DNA from: an uncultured Bacteroidia bacterium
GTDB taxonomy: Bacteria; Bacteroidota; Bacteroidia; Bacteroidales; UBA932
NCBI GenBank assembly: GCA_902785575.1
Contig: CACZZF010000003.1
Location: 62,001-126,000 of the forward strand
Direction: 5' to 3'
DNA: 64,000 nt
Below, one piece after another: positions 41,874-50,856 of this stretch. A program made the position numbers and the translations under genes. The notes under the pieces are model-generated. The model had not been told where the DNA came from. It did no database searches and saw only the letters and a program-made list of their open reading frames with translations. Each line of letters opens with the position of its first letter. Position 1 is the stretch's first letter.

Positions 41874-44189
41874 CTAGATGTTCGGGCTGTCCCAGACTTT
41901 CGTCTCGACACAATTGACCATTACGCCAAGGCCACCGCAAGCGAGACGGAAATCACCCTTCTCGAGGCGCCACTTCCCATCCGCACCGACGAAAGCGAGT
42001 TCCTTGGCGGGAAGCTCAAAGGTAACTGTCTTAGTCTCACCTGGTTCCAGAGATATCTTCTCGAACCCGCGGAGACGTTTGACATCGGGAATAATCGAAG
42101 CGACAAGGTCGGAGCTGTAGAGAAGAACAGCTTCCTTTCCAGTGCGTGAGCCGGTGTTTTTTACGTCGACAGAGACCTTGATCATGTCTCCTGCCTTGAA
42201 TGAATCCCGGTCAACCTTCAAGTTTGAATATTCATACTCCGTGTAGCTGAGGCCGAAACCGAAAGGCCACTGGACATCCATGATGGCGTCGTAATTGTAA
42301 GAGCCGGCCATCACCTCACGATGCTCGGAGACCTTGTAGTCGTAGGTGTGGAGAGAGTTAATGTGCTTGGCATAAGTGAAAGGAAGCTTCCCTGAGAAGT
42401 TCTCGTCACCTGAGATCAGAGCGGCCAAAGCGTCACCTCCATAATTGGACGGAAGCATCACATCCACAACAGCTTCCACGAGAGGCTCGATGTCACCGAT
42501 GATTCTCGGACGACCCTCGTTCAAAACAAGGATGACCGGTTTCCCGGTAGCCGCGAGAGCCTTGACAAGCTCTTTCTGGTTGGCGGACAGATTAAGGTCA
42601 TCCGTATTGCCGGGAGTCTCGCAATATGAATTCTCGCCCACACAGGCGATAACCACATCGCAGGTCCTGGCTGCGGCAACAGCCTCAGCGATACCTGTAA
42701 CGGTCTCTTTCTCCCACTCGCCCCAACCTTGGGCATATTCAATGGCGGGAACATATTTCACATTAGGGAAACGGTTCCGGATAGCCTCGAGAATTGTGTT
42801 ATGATCTGACGCAAATGTGTCGGCGTCTCCCTGCCAAGTGTAGCTCCACCCGCCGTTAAGAGTTCTCATAGAATTGGCGTTGGGGCCGGTGACCAGGATC
42901 CGCTCGTTCCCCTTCAGTGGCAGAATCCCACCCTCATTCTTCAGAAGCACCTCAGACTCAAGGGCAGCGGCGAAAGACTCCTTCGCAAACTTATCGCAAC
43001 CGAAATCCTTGTAGTCATATTCCCAGGAAGGATTATCGAAGAGGCCAAGCCTGACCTTCAGGCGAAGAATGCGGCGGACAGCGTCATCAATCCTCGCCAT
43101 AGGGATCTCACCGGACTCAGCGAGGTCAACGATGACATTGACACACTCGGGATCGTAAGGATCCATAATCATATCGATACCGGCGTTGATTCCCATAGCC
43201 ACGGCTTCCTTCTTGTCAGCGGCCACATGGTCACGATTGAACAAATTGTCAATATCAGCCCAGTCGGTCACGATCATGCCGTCCCAGTTGAGACCGTCCT
43301 TGACCCAACCGGTGAGGAGAGTCTTGTTGGCGTGGGTAGGGACCCCGTTGATGGCAGCCGAGTTGATCATAGCTGTAAGCGCGCCAGCCTGGAAGCACTC
43401 TTTGAAAGGACGGAAGAACTTCTCCCTGAGGTCATTCTCGGCGATGCAAGCAGGAGTGCGATCCTTACCTGTGACAGGAACGCCGTAACCAATGAAATGC
43501 TTGACACTGACAGCGGCATGCTCAAGATCAATGTGATTAGGATCCTCGCCCTGGATAGCCATTGTCTCCGTCCTGGCCATCTCGGCCTGGAGATAGGGAT
43601 CCTCTCCCCAGCTCTCCCAATGTCTTGGCCAGCGAGGGTCACGTCCCAGGTCCATCACCGGAGAGAACACCCAAGCCACCTGGGCTGCCCTGGTCTCATA
43701 AGCGAGAGCCTTGCCCATCATGCCGGCATATTCCCGGTTGAAAGTGGCGCCAAGGTTTATCTCTTGAGGATATAATGACCCGTCAGTGAGATAGTTGGCT
43801 CCATGGATCATATCAAGGCCGTAGATACAGGGAATCCCGATGGTTTCCATAGACTTTTCCTGGATCATGCGGACAAAAGCGGCGGTTCCTTCCCTCGAAC
43901 GGGAAACATCATTCAAGAGATTAAGGATCGATCCTACTTTATACTCTCCAATGATCCTATCCAGTTTCGCGGGATCAATCTCTTTGGTATTCTCATCTGT
44001 GATGGTGTCGATCGAAAGCTGGACCATTTGTCCGGCCTTTTCCTTAAGAGACATTTTCTTCAACACAGACTCTACCTTTGCCTCAACATCTTTGTCAGGG
44101 GCGATCGCAGGAGCGACCTGATTCTTAGGGGCGCACGAAGCCACCATCAAAACAGCCATCGCGATAACACAATTTTTAAGGGTTCGCAT
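41874..44189 (-). CDS. GH3 beta-glucosidase-like lipoprotein
   Basis: The 771-residue precursor has a lipobox ending in Cys19. The GH3 fold comprises a TIM barrel with GLDMIHGANYL, KHFIGYG and the nucleophile segment MIVTDWADIDNLF, an alpha/beta sandwich (ILVTGPNANSMRTLNGGWSYTWQG) and a C-terminal fibronectin-III-like domain. It should remove terminal beta-glucose or related residues from oligosaccharides; glucose from glucomannan fits the locus. No acidic run follows the lipid Cys, so a periplasmic location is more likely than the surface. It ends 3 bp before the epimerase gene. Confidence 0.9.
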   Translation of the reverse strand: MRTLKNCVIAMAVLMVASCAPKNQVAPAIAPDKDVEAKVESVLKKMSLKEKAGQMVQLSIDTITDENTKEIDPAKLDRIIGEYKVGSILNLLNDVSRSREGTAAFVRMIQEKSMETIGIPCIYGLDMIHGANYLTDGSLYPQEINLGATFNREYAGMMGKALAYETRAAQVAWVFSPVMDLGRDPRWPRHWESWGEDPYLQAEMARTETMAIQGEDPNHIDLEHAAVSVKHFIGYGVPVTGKDRTPACIAENDLREKFFRPFKECFQAGALTAMINSAAINGVPTHANKTLLTGWVKDGLNWDGMIVTDWADIDNLFNRDHVAADKKEAVAMGINAGIDMIMDPYDPECVNVIVDLAESGEIPMARIDDAVRRILRLKVRLGLFDNPSWEYDYKDFGCDKFAKESFAAALESEVLLKNEGGILPLKGNERILVTGPNANSMRTLNGGWSYTWQGDADTFASDHNTILEAIRNRFPNVKYVPAIEYAQGWGEWEKETVTGIAEAVAAARTCDVVIACVGENSYCETPGNTDDLNLSANQKELVKALAATGKPVILVLNEGRPRIIGDIEPLVEAVVDVMLPSNYGGDALAALISGDENFSGKLPFTYAKHINSLHTYDYKVSEHREVMAGSYNYDAIMDVQWPFGFGLSYTEYEYSNLKVDRDSFKAGDMIKVSVDVKNTGSRTGKEAVLLYSSDLVASIIPDVKRLRGFEKISLEPGETKTVTFELPAKELAFVGADGKWRLEKGDFRLACGGLGVMVNCVETKVWDSPNI

Positions 44190-44198
44190 TTTATATTA

Positions 44199-46991
44199 TT
44201 ATTTTAATCTCAATGATATAGAGGATCCTTCATAAGACACGGGCTGGCCGGAAGCGTCCGGATCATAAGGCACAGGATGCGAAGGATCCACCAGGACAAC
44301 ACGGAAAGAACGCTTCTCAAGCGCCCCCGGGAAGGTTCCTTGGCGGGCACCGATTGTCAATGTTCCGGAAGCCTCATCCCAACTAATAGGAATGGTGGAG
44401 AACTTGCCTTTCTCATAACCATATGTCAAGCCGTCATCCTCATAAAGGGTGAAGTCAACGTCAGCTCCGGAGTAGACATAAAGACAAATGTCGTCAGCGG
44501 GCTTCTCTCCTGACCATTCGATCTCCGGGCCATACGGGATTATAGAGCCTGCACGCGCGAAGAGCGGAATCCTCTCATAAGGAGCCGGAACCACCTGTGT
44601 TTGAGATCCTTGAATATATTCTCCAGTGTAAATGTCATACCATCCGCCTTTTGGGAAATATACCTCCCTGCTCCTGGCTTGATATTCATAGACGGGACAA
44701 GGCATCAAGGCCGGGCCGAACATCCATTGGTCGGAAAGATCTCTGACCTTGGGATCGTCCGGGAAATCCATAGGGAGGCCGCGCATCAAGGTGTAATCAC
44801 CGAAATGGACAGCTCCGGCCAAGGAATACAGATACGGCATCAGCCTGTAACGCAGCCTCATGTACCATAGGATGCTCTCATAAGCGGGAGAACCTTCAGG
44901 AGCTATATTCCAAAGCTCTCTTTGGGGCCATTGGCCATGGGTGCGGAACAAGGGGACGAAGGTTCCGAACTGGTGCCAACGGGTCTGCAACTCGCGCCAT
45001 TCCTCTTGGTTGGCCTCGTCGTAGAACTTGCCCATGACTGAGAAGCCTCCTATGTCCATACCCCAGAACGGGATACCGCTCATCGAGTAATTCAGTCCGG
45101 CGGGCATCTGCATCCTCATGTCAATCCAGGATGTGCCTATGTCACCGCTCCAAGTGGCTGTGGAATATCTCTGCAAACCAGCGAAACCATTGCGTGTCAG
45201 CAGGAATACCCTCTTGTCGGGATCTATTTTCCTCTGGCCGTTATAAATGGCATCCGCATTGACAAGGGCGTAAGCATTCAAATATTCGGTGGAAGAGCCT
45301 AAGGCATTGGGAGTCAGGAGCCATTTGAAATAGTCCATAGGGAGGCAGTCCCTAAGGTTAGGCTCGCTGGCGTCCATCCACCAGGCGTCAATTTTCCGGC
45401 CGTACTTTGAATAAAGGTTCTTGTCCATCTGCCTCCAGAACATCTGCCGGCCACCTTCCGAATAGGCGTCATAAAAAGTCTGCTTGTGGCCGAGCCAGTC
45501 CACAAGGCCGGCATCTTCGGCATGTGTGTATGCGTAACCTGAGGCCTTAAGTTCCTGATAGTTGTCAGTGTTGGTGTAGAATTTCGGCCAGACGCTGATC
45601 ATGAACCTGGCGTTCATGCCATGGACATCATCAAGCATCTTCTCAGGATCAGGATAGCGTTCGGGGTCGAACTGATGGCTCCCCCACTGATCCTCTTTCC
45701 AGTATTGCCAGTCCTGGACAATATTGTCTACCGGAATATGCCTTCGTCTCATCTCGGCCAGTGTTCCGACAAGCTCATCTTGAGTGGAATAGCGCTCACG
45801 GCTCTGCCAGAAGCCCAAAGCCCATTTAGGCATAACCTGGGCCTTTCCGGTAAGGGTACGGTATCCTCTGATCACCCCATCATAATCCTCTCCAGCGATG
45901 AAATAGAAATCAGCACCCGGCTCGAACTCGGACCAGAAAGATAGCGCCTTCTCTTCCTCAGCAGGCTGTAGAGTGGCGACCCTGAGTCCCATGTAAGATA
46001 CATCACCATCGGGATTCCAAACTATCCTTACAGGAGTTTTCTCCCCTTTCGTGAGATGGACCGTAAATTTCTTGCTGTTCGGATTCCATGCCGGCCGCCA
46101 TAGACGGGACATGGCTTCCTCACCACCGATATTAGTCTCCTGAAAGCCGGCATAATACTGAATGAAATGATAATCAGCTGTTTCCGGAGCCTGAATATAG
46201 CCTTCATATACCACCTCGGAACCACTCAAAGGAATCTGAGGCAAATTCTTTATGACAAACTCATTCTCGAAATAAAGGGAATCTTCCCTACGGGACAGGA
46301 CATTCCCATCCGTTGTCTTATAAGTCCCGGTCAAGGCACCTTCCACTCCGTCTTTGTCATATAGGGTGAATATCTCCCCGAGCTGCTTGTATGGCTCCGG
46401 GTTTCCCCAGCGGGAAAGAGAATAAGCGTCGAACAGGATGCCGTAACCCTTAGTGGAGACCACGAAAGGAACGCTTACTTTGGTGTTGTACTGGTATAGC
46501 TCCTCGCTCCTTCCCTTGTGGTCGAACTCCCCCGACTGCTGCTGGCCCAGTCCGTAAAATGACTCATCATCCGAAGAGGTGAACATTGTCCTGACAGAGA
46601 AAGCATCCTTTCCCTCAACTGATGTCGGCTTGAACGACATACGTCCTCCACCAGCGAGGAGTTTTCCATCCTGATCGAAGAAACTCAATGACCCGTCAGG
46701 ACAGACCAAAGCCTTAAGCTCCGGCGTGGTAACGATCAAGCTGTCACCGTTCAAAGCCACGTCGAAGTCCGTCACACCTCGCTGGGGAACAACCACAAGA
46801 CTCTTTCTGTCGGTGATACTCTCACCAGGAGCCGAGGACACCCGGATGATATCCGGAGAGATCACCTGAAGGCGTATGGTGTTTCCGTTCCGGCAGACTG
46901 TGACCGAATTACCCTTGACTCTAACATCACCTTCAGAGCAAGCGGAAACAAGCAGTGCCGAAAGAACAAAAAAGCGAAGGAACCTCTTCAT
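44199..46991 (-). CDS. GH31 alpha-glycosidase with PA14 insert (alpha-xylosidase-like), lipoprotein
   Basis: From ATG 46991 the protein has 930 residues with a lipobox Cys18. A PA14 domain (about residues 225-350, with GYIQAPETADYHFIQYYAGF) is inserted in the N-terminal beta region, as in Cellvibrio Xyl31A-type alpha-xylosidases. The catalytic nucleophile lies in DAWWMDASEPN and the acid/base in WSGDIGTSW. PA14-bearing GH31 enzymes usually act on xyloglucan oligosaccharides. In this mannan setting removal of an alpha-linked side sugar such as galactose or xylose is possible. The sequence alone does not decide. It lies 9 bp before the GH3 gene. Confidence 0.87.
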   Translation of the reverse strand: MKRFLRFFVLSALLVSACSEGDVRVKGNSVTVCRNGNTIRLQVISPDIIRVSSAPGESITDRKSLVVVPQRGVTDFDVALNGDSLIVTTPELKALVCPDGSLSFFDQDGKLLAGGGRMSFKPTSVEGKDAFSVRTMFTSSDDESFYGLGQQQSGEFDHKGRSEELYQYNTKVSVPFVVSTKGYGILFDAYSLSRWGNPEPYKQLGEIFTLYDKDGVEGALTGTYKTTDGNVLSRREDSLYFENEFVIKNLPQIPLSGSEVVYEGYIQAPETADYHFIQYYAGFQETNIGGEEAMSRLWRPAWNPNSKKFTVHLTKGEKTPVRIVWNPDGDVSYMGLRVATLQPAEEEKALSFWSEFEPGADFYFIAGEDYDGVIRGYRTLTGKAQVMPKWALGFWQSRERYSTQDELVGTLAEMRRRHIPVDNIVQDWQYWKEDQWGSHQFDPERYPDPEKMLDDVHGMNARFMISVWPKFYTNTDNYQELKASGYAYTHAEDAGLVDWLGHKQTFYDAYSEGGRQMFWRQMDKNLYSKYGRKIDAWWMDASEPNLRDCLPMDYFKWLLTPNALGSSTEYLNAYALVNADAIYNGQRKIDPDKRVFLLTRNGFAGLQRYSTATWSGDIGTSWIDMRMQMPAGLNYSMSGIPFWGMDIGGFSVMGKFYDEANQEEWRELQTRWHQFGTFVPLFRTHGQWPQRELWNIAPEGSPAYESILWYMRLRYRLMPYLYSLAGAVHFGDYTLMRGLPMDFPDDPKVRDLSDQWMFGPALMPCPVYEYQARSREVYFPKGGWYDIYTGEYIQGSQTQVVPAPYERIPLFARAGSIIPYGPEIEWSGEKPADDICLYVYSGADVDFTLYEDDGLTYGYEKGKFSTIPISWDEASGTLTIGARQGTFPGALEKRSFRVVLVDPSHPVPYDPDASGQPVSYEGSSISLRLK

Positions 46992-47001
46992 CTTCAAAGG
47001 A

Positions 47002-48165
47002 TTAAATAGCTATATCCTGATTTTTGACGATAAGTTTCTTAAGCGTGTCAACAGAGGCTCCTGTCCTCAAACCGTCAGGGGCCGTGTGGAGGCAATAGTC
47101 AACAAGACGGTCGACTGTAGATGTGGCGACATGCATACGAGTGTCCGAAGAGGCGTAGTAAATGAAAACCTTCCCGTCCGGGTCACAAATCCACCCGTTG
47201 GAAAAGAGGACATTCATAACATCTCCGATATATTCGCCACCCTCGGGAGCCATGAAGAAGCCTGCAGGTTCGGCGATCACCTCAGAGGGATCGTCCAAAG
47301 CGGTCATGTACATATAAAGGACGTAACGCAAGCCGGAGGCGCAACCTCTAACCCCATGCGCCAGATGCAGCCAACCCTGAGGAGTCTTAATAGGATGAGG
47401 CCCTTCACCGTTCTTGCATTCTTTGATAGTGTGGTAGCTCCTGCGGCTCAAAACCTTCTCTTCAGTGATTACCGCATGCTCCATGCTGTCAACCAGCGCC
47501 CAGCCGATTCCCGGGCCGCTTCCAGCGTCGATAAATCCGTCCTGAGGGCGGGTGTACAAGGCATATTTCCCATCCACGAACTCAGGATGGAGGACGACAT
47601 TGCGCTGCTGGTGGGATGAGACTATGTCAGGAAGCCTCTCCCAAGTGATCAGGTCCTTTGTACGAGCTACACCGGCGCTCGCGACAGCCGCTGAGAGGTC
47701 ATCCGGATGCTCCTTATCCTTTCTTTCCACGCAGAATATCCCGTAAATCCATCCGTCCTCATGAGCCGTGAGACGCATGTCATAGACATTCGTGGCAGGT
47801 TCTCCATATTCCGGCATCGTGACAGGATTCGGCCAGAAGCGGAAGTTATCCACACCATTGGGGCTCTCAGCCACAGCGAAGAAAGACTTGCGGTCAGCGC
47901 TCTCAACCCTGGCGACAAGGATATACTTCCCACCGAACTTGATGGCACCGGAATTCATGACGGCGTGGATGCCGAACCTTTCCATCAGATAAGGGTTGGA
48001 CTCCTTATGGAGATCGTAACGCCATTCCAACGGAGCGTGAGCCGCGGTAAGCACCGGATTCACATAGCGCTCGTAAACACCATTACCCTCAATCGGGACA
48101 TTCTTTTTGGAAATAAGTTCCTCATGCGACTTCTTAAGCCGCTCCAATCTCTCTTCGTACGTCAT
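47002..48165 (-). CDS. 4-O-beta-D-mannosyl-D-glucose phosphorylase (GH130)
   Basis: The 387-residue cytoplasmic five-bladed propeller matches GH130 subfamily 1. The general acid Asp129 is in TNVYDMRLT, and the phosphate/sugar site is formed by RPQDGFIDAGSGPGIGW and GEGPHPIKTPQGWLHLAHG. The family splits mannosylglucose with phosphate to alpha-mannose-1-phosphate and glucose. Its presence with a 2-epimerase and a mannobiose-releasing GH26 reproduces the route described for Bacteroides fragilis. The ATG overlaps the GH26 stop by four bases. Confidence 0.92.
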   Translation of the reverse strand: MTYEERLERLKKSHEELISKKNVPIEGNGVYERYVNPVLTAAHAPLEWRYDLHKESNPYLMERFGIHAVMNSGAIKFGGKYILVARVESADRKSFFAVAESPNGVDNFRFWPNPVTMPEYGEPATNVYDMRLTAHEDGWIYGIFCVERKDKEHPDDLSAAVASAGVARTKDLITWERLPDIVSSHQQRNVVLHPEFVDGKYALYTRPQDGFIDAGSGPGIGWALVDSMEHAVITEEKVLSRRSYHTIKECKNGEGPHPIKTPQGWLHLAHGVRGCASGLRYVLYMYMTALDDPSEVIAEPAGFFMAPEGGEYIGDVMNVLFSNGWICDPDGKVFIYYASSDTRMHVATSTVDRLVDYCLHTAPDGLRTGASVDTLKKLIVKNQDIAI

Positions 48166-49253
48166 AACAACACAATTTCTTTCTTCTCACTGAACAGTCT
48201 GAAATCTTCCGCATTCTCAAAGCCTTTCCAGGGACCATAGAAATGGCCGGGGCGATCGTGGGCGTTACGCCACGTAAGCACATAGCAGATGGGGAAACCT
48301 TGAATGGCAGGATAAAGCCTCTCTGTCCACCAATGGGGGTCAGGAATCCCCTCTAGGCCGGTCTCGGAAAGGCACATGAGTTTCGTGTGCTCTTTCGAGA
48401 TCTCGGTAAGAGTGGTGAGCATCTGTTTCAGATTCGCCATATACGCGACACCGGCGGCATCGAGGTCACCGTTGTTATATTCATAAATATCAGTGCCTAA
48501 AATGTCCACAATGTCATCTCCAGGATAACGGGACAGGTAATCCTCCTTGGAAATCGGCCCGTTCGGGGAATAGCACCAAAGCAAATTCTCGACACCCTTC
48601 TCCTCAAGCCTCTCTCGTGTCAGGCGGAATAAGGCTTTATACTGCTCAGCAGAGCATAAATTGCCTCCCCACCAGAACCAGCTTCCGATATTCTCATGCC
48701 AAGGGCGGAATATGACAGGAGCCTTACCGAGACTGTTCAGGAAATCAGCCAGACGATCGAGCCAGACGAGGAATTCCTCGTGTTTTTCTCCTCCATCCAA
48801 GACAGAGGCGACGACCTGATCTGAGGAAATATCCCATGAGTCTCCTCCGGTCAACGGATTACGCAGATGCCATGAGAATGTCACGATTCCTCCCCTGCTC
48901 CTATGGGTCAGGGCAGCCTTGCGGATAAGACCGAAGGGTACACCATCCAGGTTGCAGGTGTCACCCACCTCGATGCCACCGAGATCGAATCCCAGGACAG
49001 CCGGATACTTCCCGGAGACATCCTTAACGTCGGAGCGCTCCAAATCGTCATTCTCCCAGTCTGTGACTTTCCATGCATGGCCGTAGGACAAGTCGTCTTG
49101 ATGACCGTACATGACCTTTCCGGCATCGGCCACCGAAAACAACTGACTAGCCAGGACATGGTCGCCAGGGATATCTTCATCGACAGGCCTCGGGCGCCTG
49201 CCACATCCGAAGATGAACAGTGGAATCATAACCAGAAATAACAGATTTCTCAT
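48162..49253 (-). CDS. GH26 beta-mannanase (mannobiose-releasing type likely)
   Basis: The 363-residue lipoprotein has lipobox Cys17 followed by basic residues (GRRPRP), which favours a periplasmic site. The GH26 catalytic pair is Glu187 in IFRPWHENIG (acid/base) and Glu297 in LSETG (nucleophile). There is no carbohydrate-binding domain. Short single-domain GH26 enzymes directly before GH130 and with an epimerase resemble the B. fragilis enzyme that releases mannobiose from mannan chain ends. The exo mode is inferred from this context. Confidence 0.9.
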   Translation of the reverse strand: MRNLLFLVMIPLFIFGCGRRPRPVDEDIPGDHVLASQLFSVADAGKVMYGHQDDLSYGHAWKVTDWENDDLERSDVKDVSGKYPAVLGFDLGGIEVGDTCNLDGVPFGLIRKAALTHRSRGGIVTFSWHLRNPLTGGDSWDISSDQVVASVLDGGEKHEEFLVWLDRLADFLNSLGKAPVIFRPWHENIGSWFWWGGNLCSAEQYKALFRLTRERLEEKGVENLLWCYSPNGPISKEDYLSRYPGDDIVDILGTDIYEYNNGDLDAAGVAYMANLKQMLTTLTEISKEHTKLMCLSETGLEGIPDPHWWTERLYPAIQGFPICYVLTWRNAHDRPGHFYGPWKGFENAEDFRLFSEKKEIVLL

Positions 49254-49259
49254 GACTTA

Positions 49260-50852
49260 TCAGAATTTTGGTGCGGAATCATAGACATGTTGGAGGGTGT
49301 AGCCATCACTCTCGGTAAACCAAGCCTTCTTTATCACATTGACGACTTCCTTGCTGTTACCGATGTAGGCCCCGGTGCCATGGTTGATATATCCGTGCTG
49401 CTCTTTACCGGTGTCTTTAGCCCCATTATCCCAAAGGAAGCAGGGCAGGCCGTAAGTCTTGGCGGCCTTGACGATGTATTCCATGTAATAGAGATAGAAC
49501 TTCCAGGCTCGGGTGTCGGATTTGGCTCTCATTGAGCATCCGAACTCTCCGATGTAACAAGGAATATTCTTGGAGACATATTCTGTGTTCAGTTTACTGA
49601 AAACATCTTTGACATGCGTCTCGTCGCCTCCATTGGCCTTCTTATCCACAGCCCCTGTGTGACCCCAGTCAGAATACTGGGCGTCTCCGATGGTGTAGTC
49701 GTAGGGATCATAGAAATGCACGGAAACCATCACCTTGCCAGCTTTGTCGGATGGAATCTTCAAGTACTTGGTGAACTCCGGATTGGCGGCATAGGTCGGA
49801 ACACCGAGCCAACGAGTGGCATTCTCCCCACCTGCCGCCCTGACAGCGTCAACAAAGACTTGGTTCCACTCGTTAAGGATATCGCACTGACGGGAAGGAT
49901 TGCTTTGGAAATCAGCGCTCCAGCCCCAGCCACCATCGTTCAGCTCATTGAAACCCTCCATGATGAGCCAGTCACCGCAATCAGCGAACTTGTTGGCTAT
50001 CTGGGTCCAAACCGCCTTTATCTCAGCTTTGATAGTCTCGTTCACAGCGCTGTTGACAGACGCGTTCTTGATGTCCAGCCAATGTTCATCTCCATGGTTC
50101 TCATCATGATGAGTGTTGATGATGACATTCAGTCCCTCAGCATGCGCGAAACCCACGACCTCAAAAACACGATTCAACCATGTCTCATCAATCTTATACT
50201 CAGGAGCTTTGCCGATAAATTTCAGCCAGGTCACGGGGATTCGGACACTGGTGAATCCAGCGGCCTTGACTCCCTTGAATGTCGCCGGAGTGGCCAGCTC
50301 GCCTCCCCAAACCGTCTCGTTCGGATAATCGTACCAGTCAAACCCATTCTCGTCGACATAATGCCAATTGTAGTAAGCGTCAAAATGGTTCCCCATATTC
50401 CAGCCCAATCCTAGTGTCTTGGCCAAAGCCCACGCGTCGTTATCACCAGAAGGAGGAGTCGGAGGATCGACCGGTTTCTCCTTCGCGGCCTGTGAGACAG
50501 TGAAGGTTACTGAGGAAGCTCCAGACGAGGCTACCGTAACAGTGGCTGTCCTGGCATCGTAAGTGTCATTGGCGGCCACTGTCAGTCCAACAGTAATGGA
50601 ATAAGCGTTGAATGTCCCATCGACATAAGTTATCCAAGAAGGCAGCCCTGTGAGTGTTGGACGGGCGGGCGCCTTGATGGTCAACGACAATTTCTCACCA
50701 GGCTGCGCTACCTGGAAAGAGTTGGAACTCAGCGTTATGGATGAAGGTGCCGGATCCGGCTGCGGCGTAGGGTCCGGTTGTTCCTTGCCACAAGAGACTA
50801 GGAAGGCCAAGAGCATGACCGTCAAGGCCAGATGTCTGAATACATTTACCAT
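49260..50852 (-). CDS. BACON-GH5 endo-glycanase lipoprotein
   Basis: From ATG 50852 the protein has 530 residues with lipobox Cys21 and acidic residues after it, a surface-export signal in Bacteroidota. A BACON domain spans about 36-125, followed by a Pro-rich linker and a GH5 barrel from about 140. The acid/base is Glu303 in MEGFNELND and the nucleophile Glu436 in YIGEFG. GWNMGNHFDA and VSVHFYDPYDYT are like GH5 subfamily 4 (endoglucanase, lichenase or xyloglucanase). It might cut the glucose-containing parts of glucomannan. An ATG at 50870 overlaps the previous gene and gives a poorer signal peptide. Confidence 0.87.
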   Translation of the reverse strand: MVNVFRHLALTVMLLAFLVSCGKEQPDPTPQPDPAPSSITLSSNSFQVAQPGEKLSLTIKAPARPTLTGLPSWITYVDGTFNAYSITVGLTVAANDTYDARTATVTVASSGASSVTFTVSQAAKEKPVDPPTPPSGDNDAWALAKTLGLGWNMGNHFDAYYNWHYVDENGFDWYDYPNETVWGGELATPATFKGVKAAGFTSVRIPVTWLKFIGKAPEYKIDETWLNRVFEVVGFAHAEGLNVIINTHHDENHGDEHWLDIKNASVNSAVNETIKAEIKAVWTQIANKFADCGDWLIMEGFNELNDGGWGWSADFQSNPSRQCDILNEWNQVFVDAVRAAGGENATRWLGVPTYAANPEFTKYLKIPSDKAGKVMVSVHFYDPYDYTIGDAQYSDWGHTGAVDKKANGGDETHVKDVFSKLNTEYVSKNIPCYIGEFGCSMRAKSDTRAWKFYLYYMEYIVKAAKTYGLPCFLWDNGAKDTGKEQHGYINHGTGAYIGNSKEVVNVIKKAWFTESDGYTLQHVYDSAPKF

Positions 50853-50856
50853 ACTA

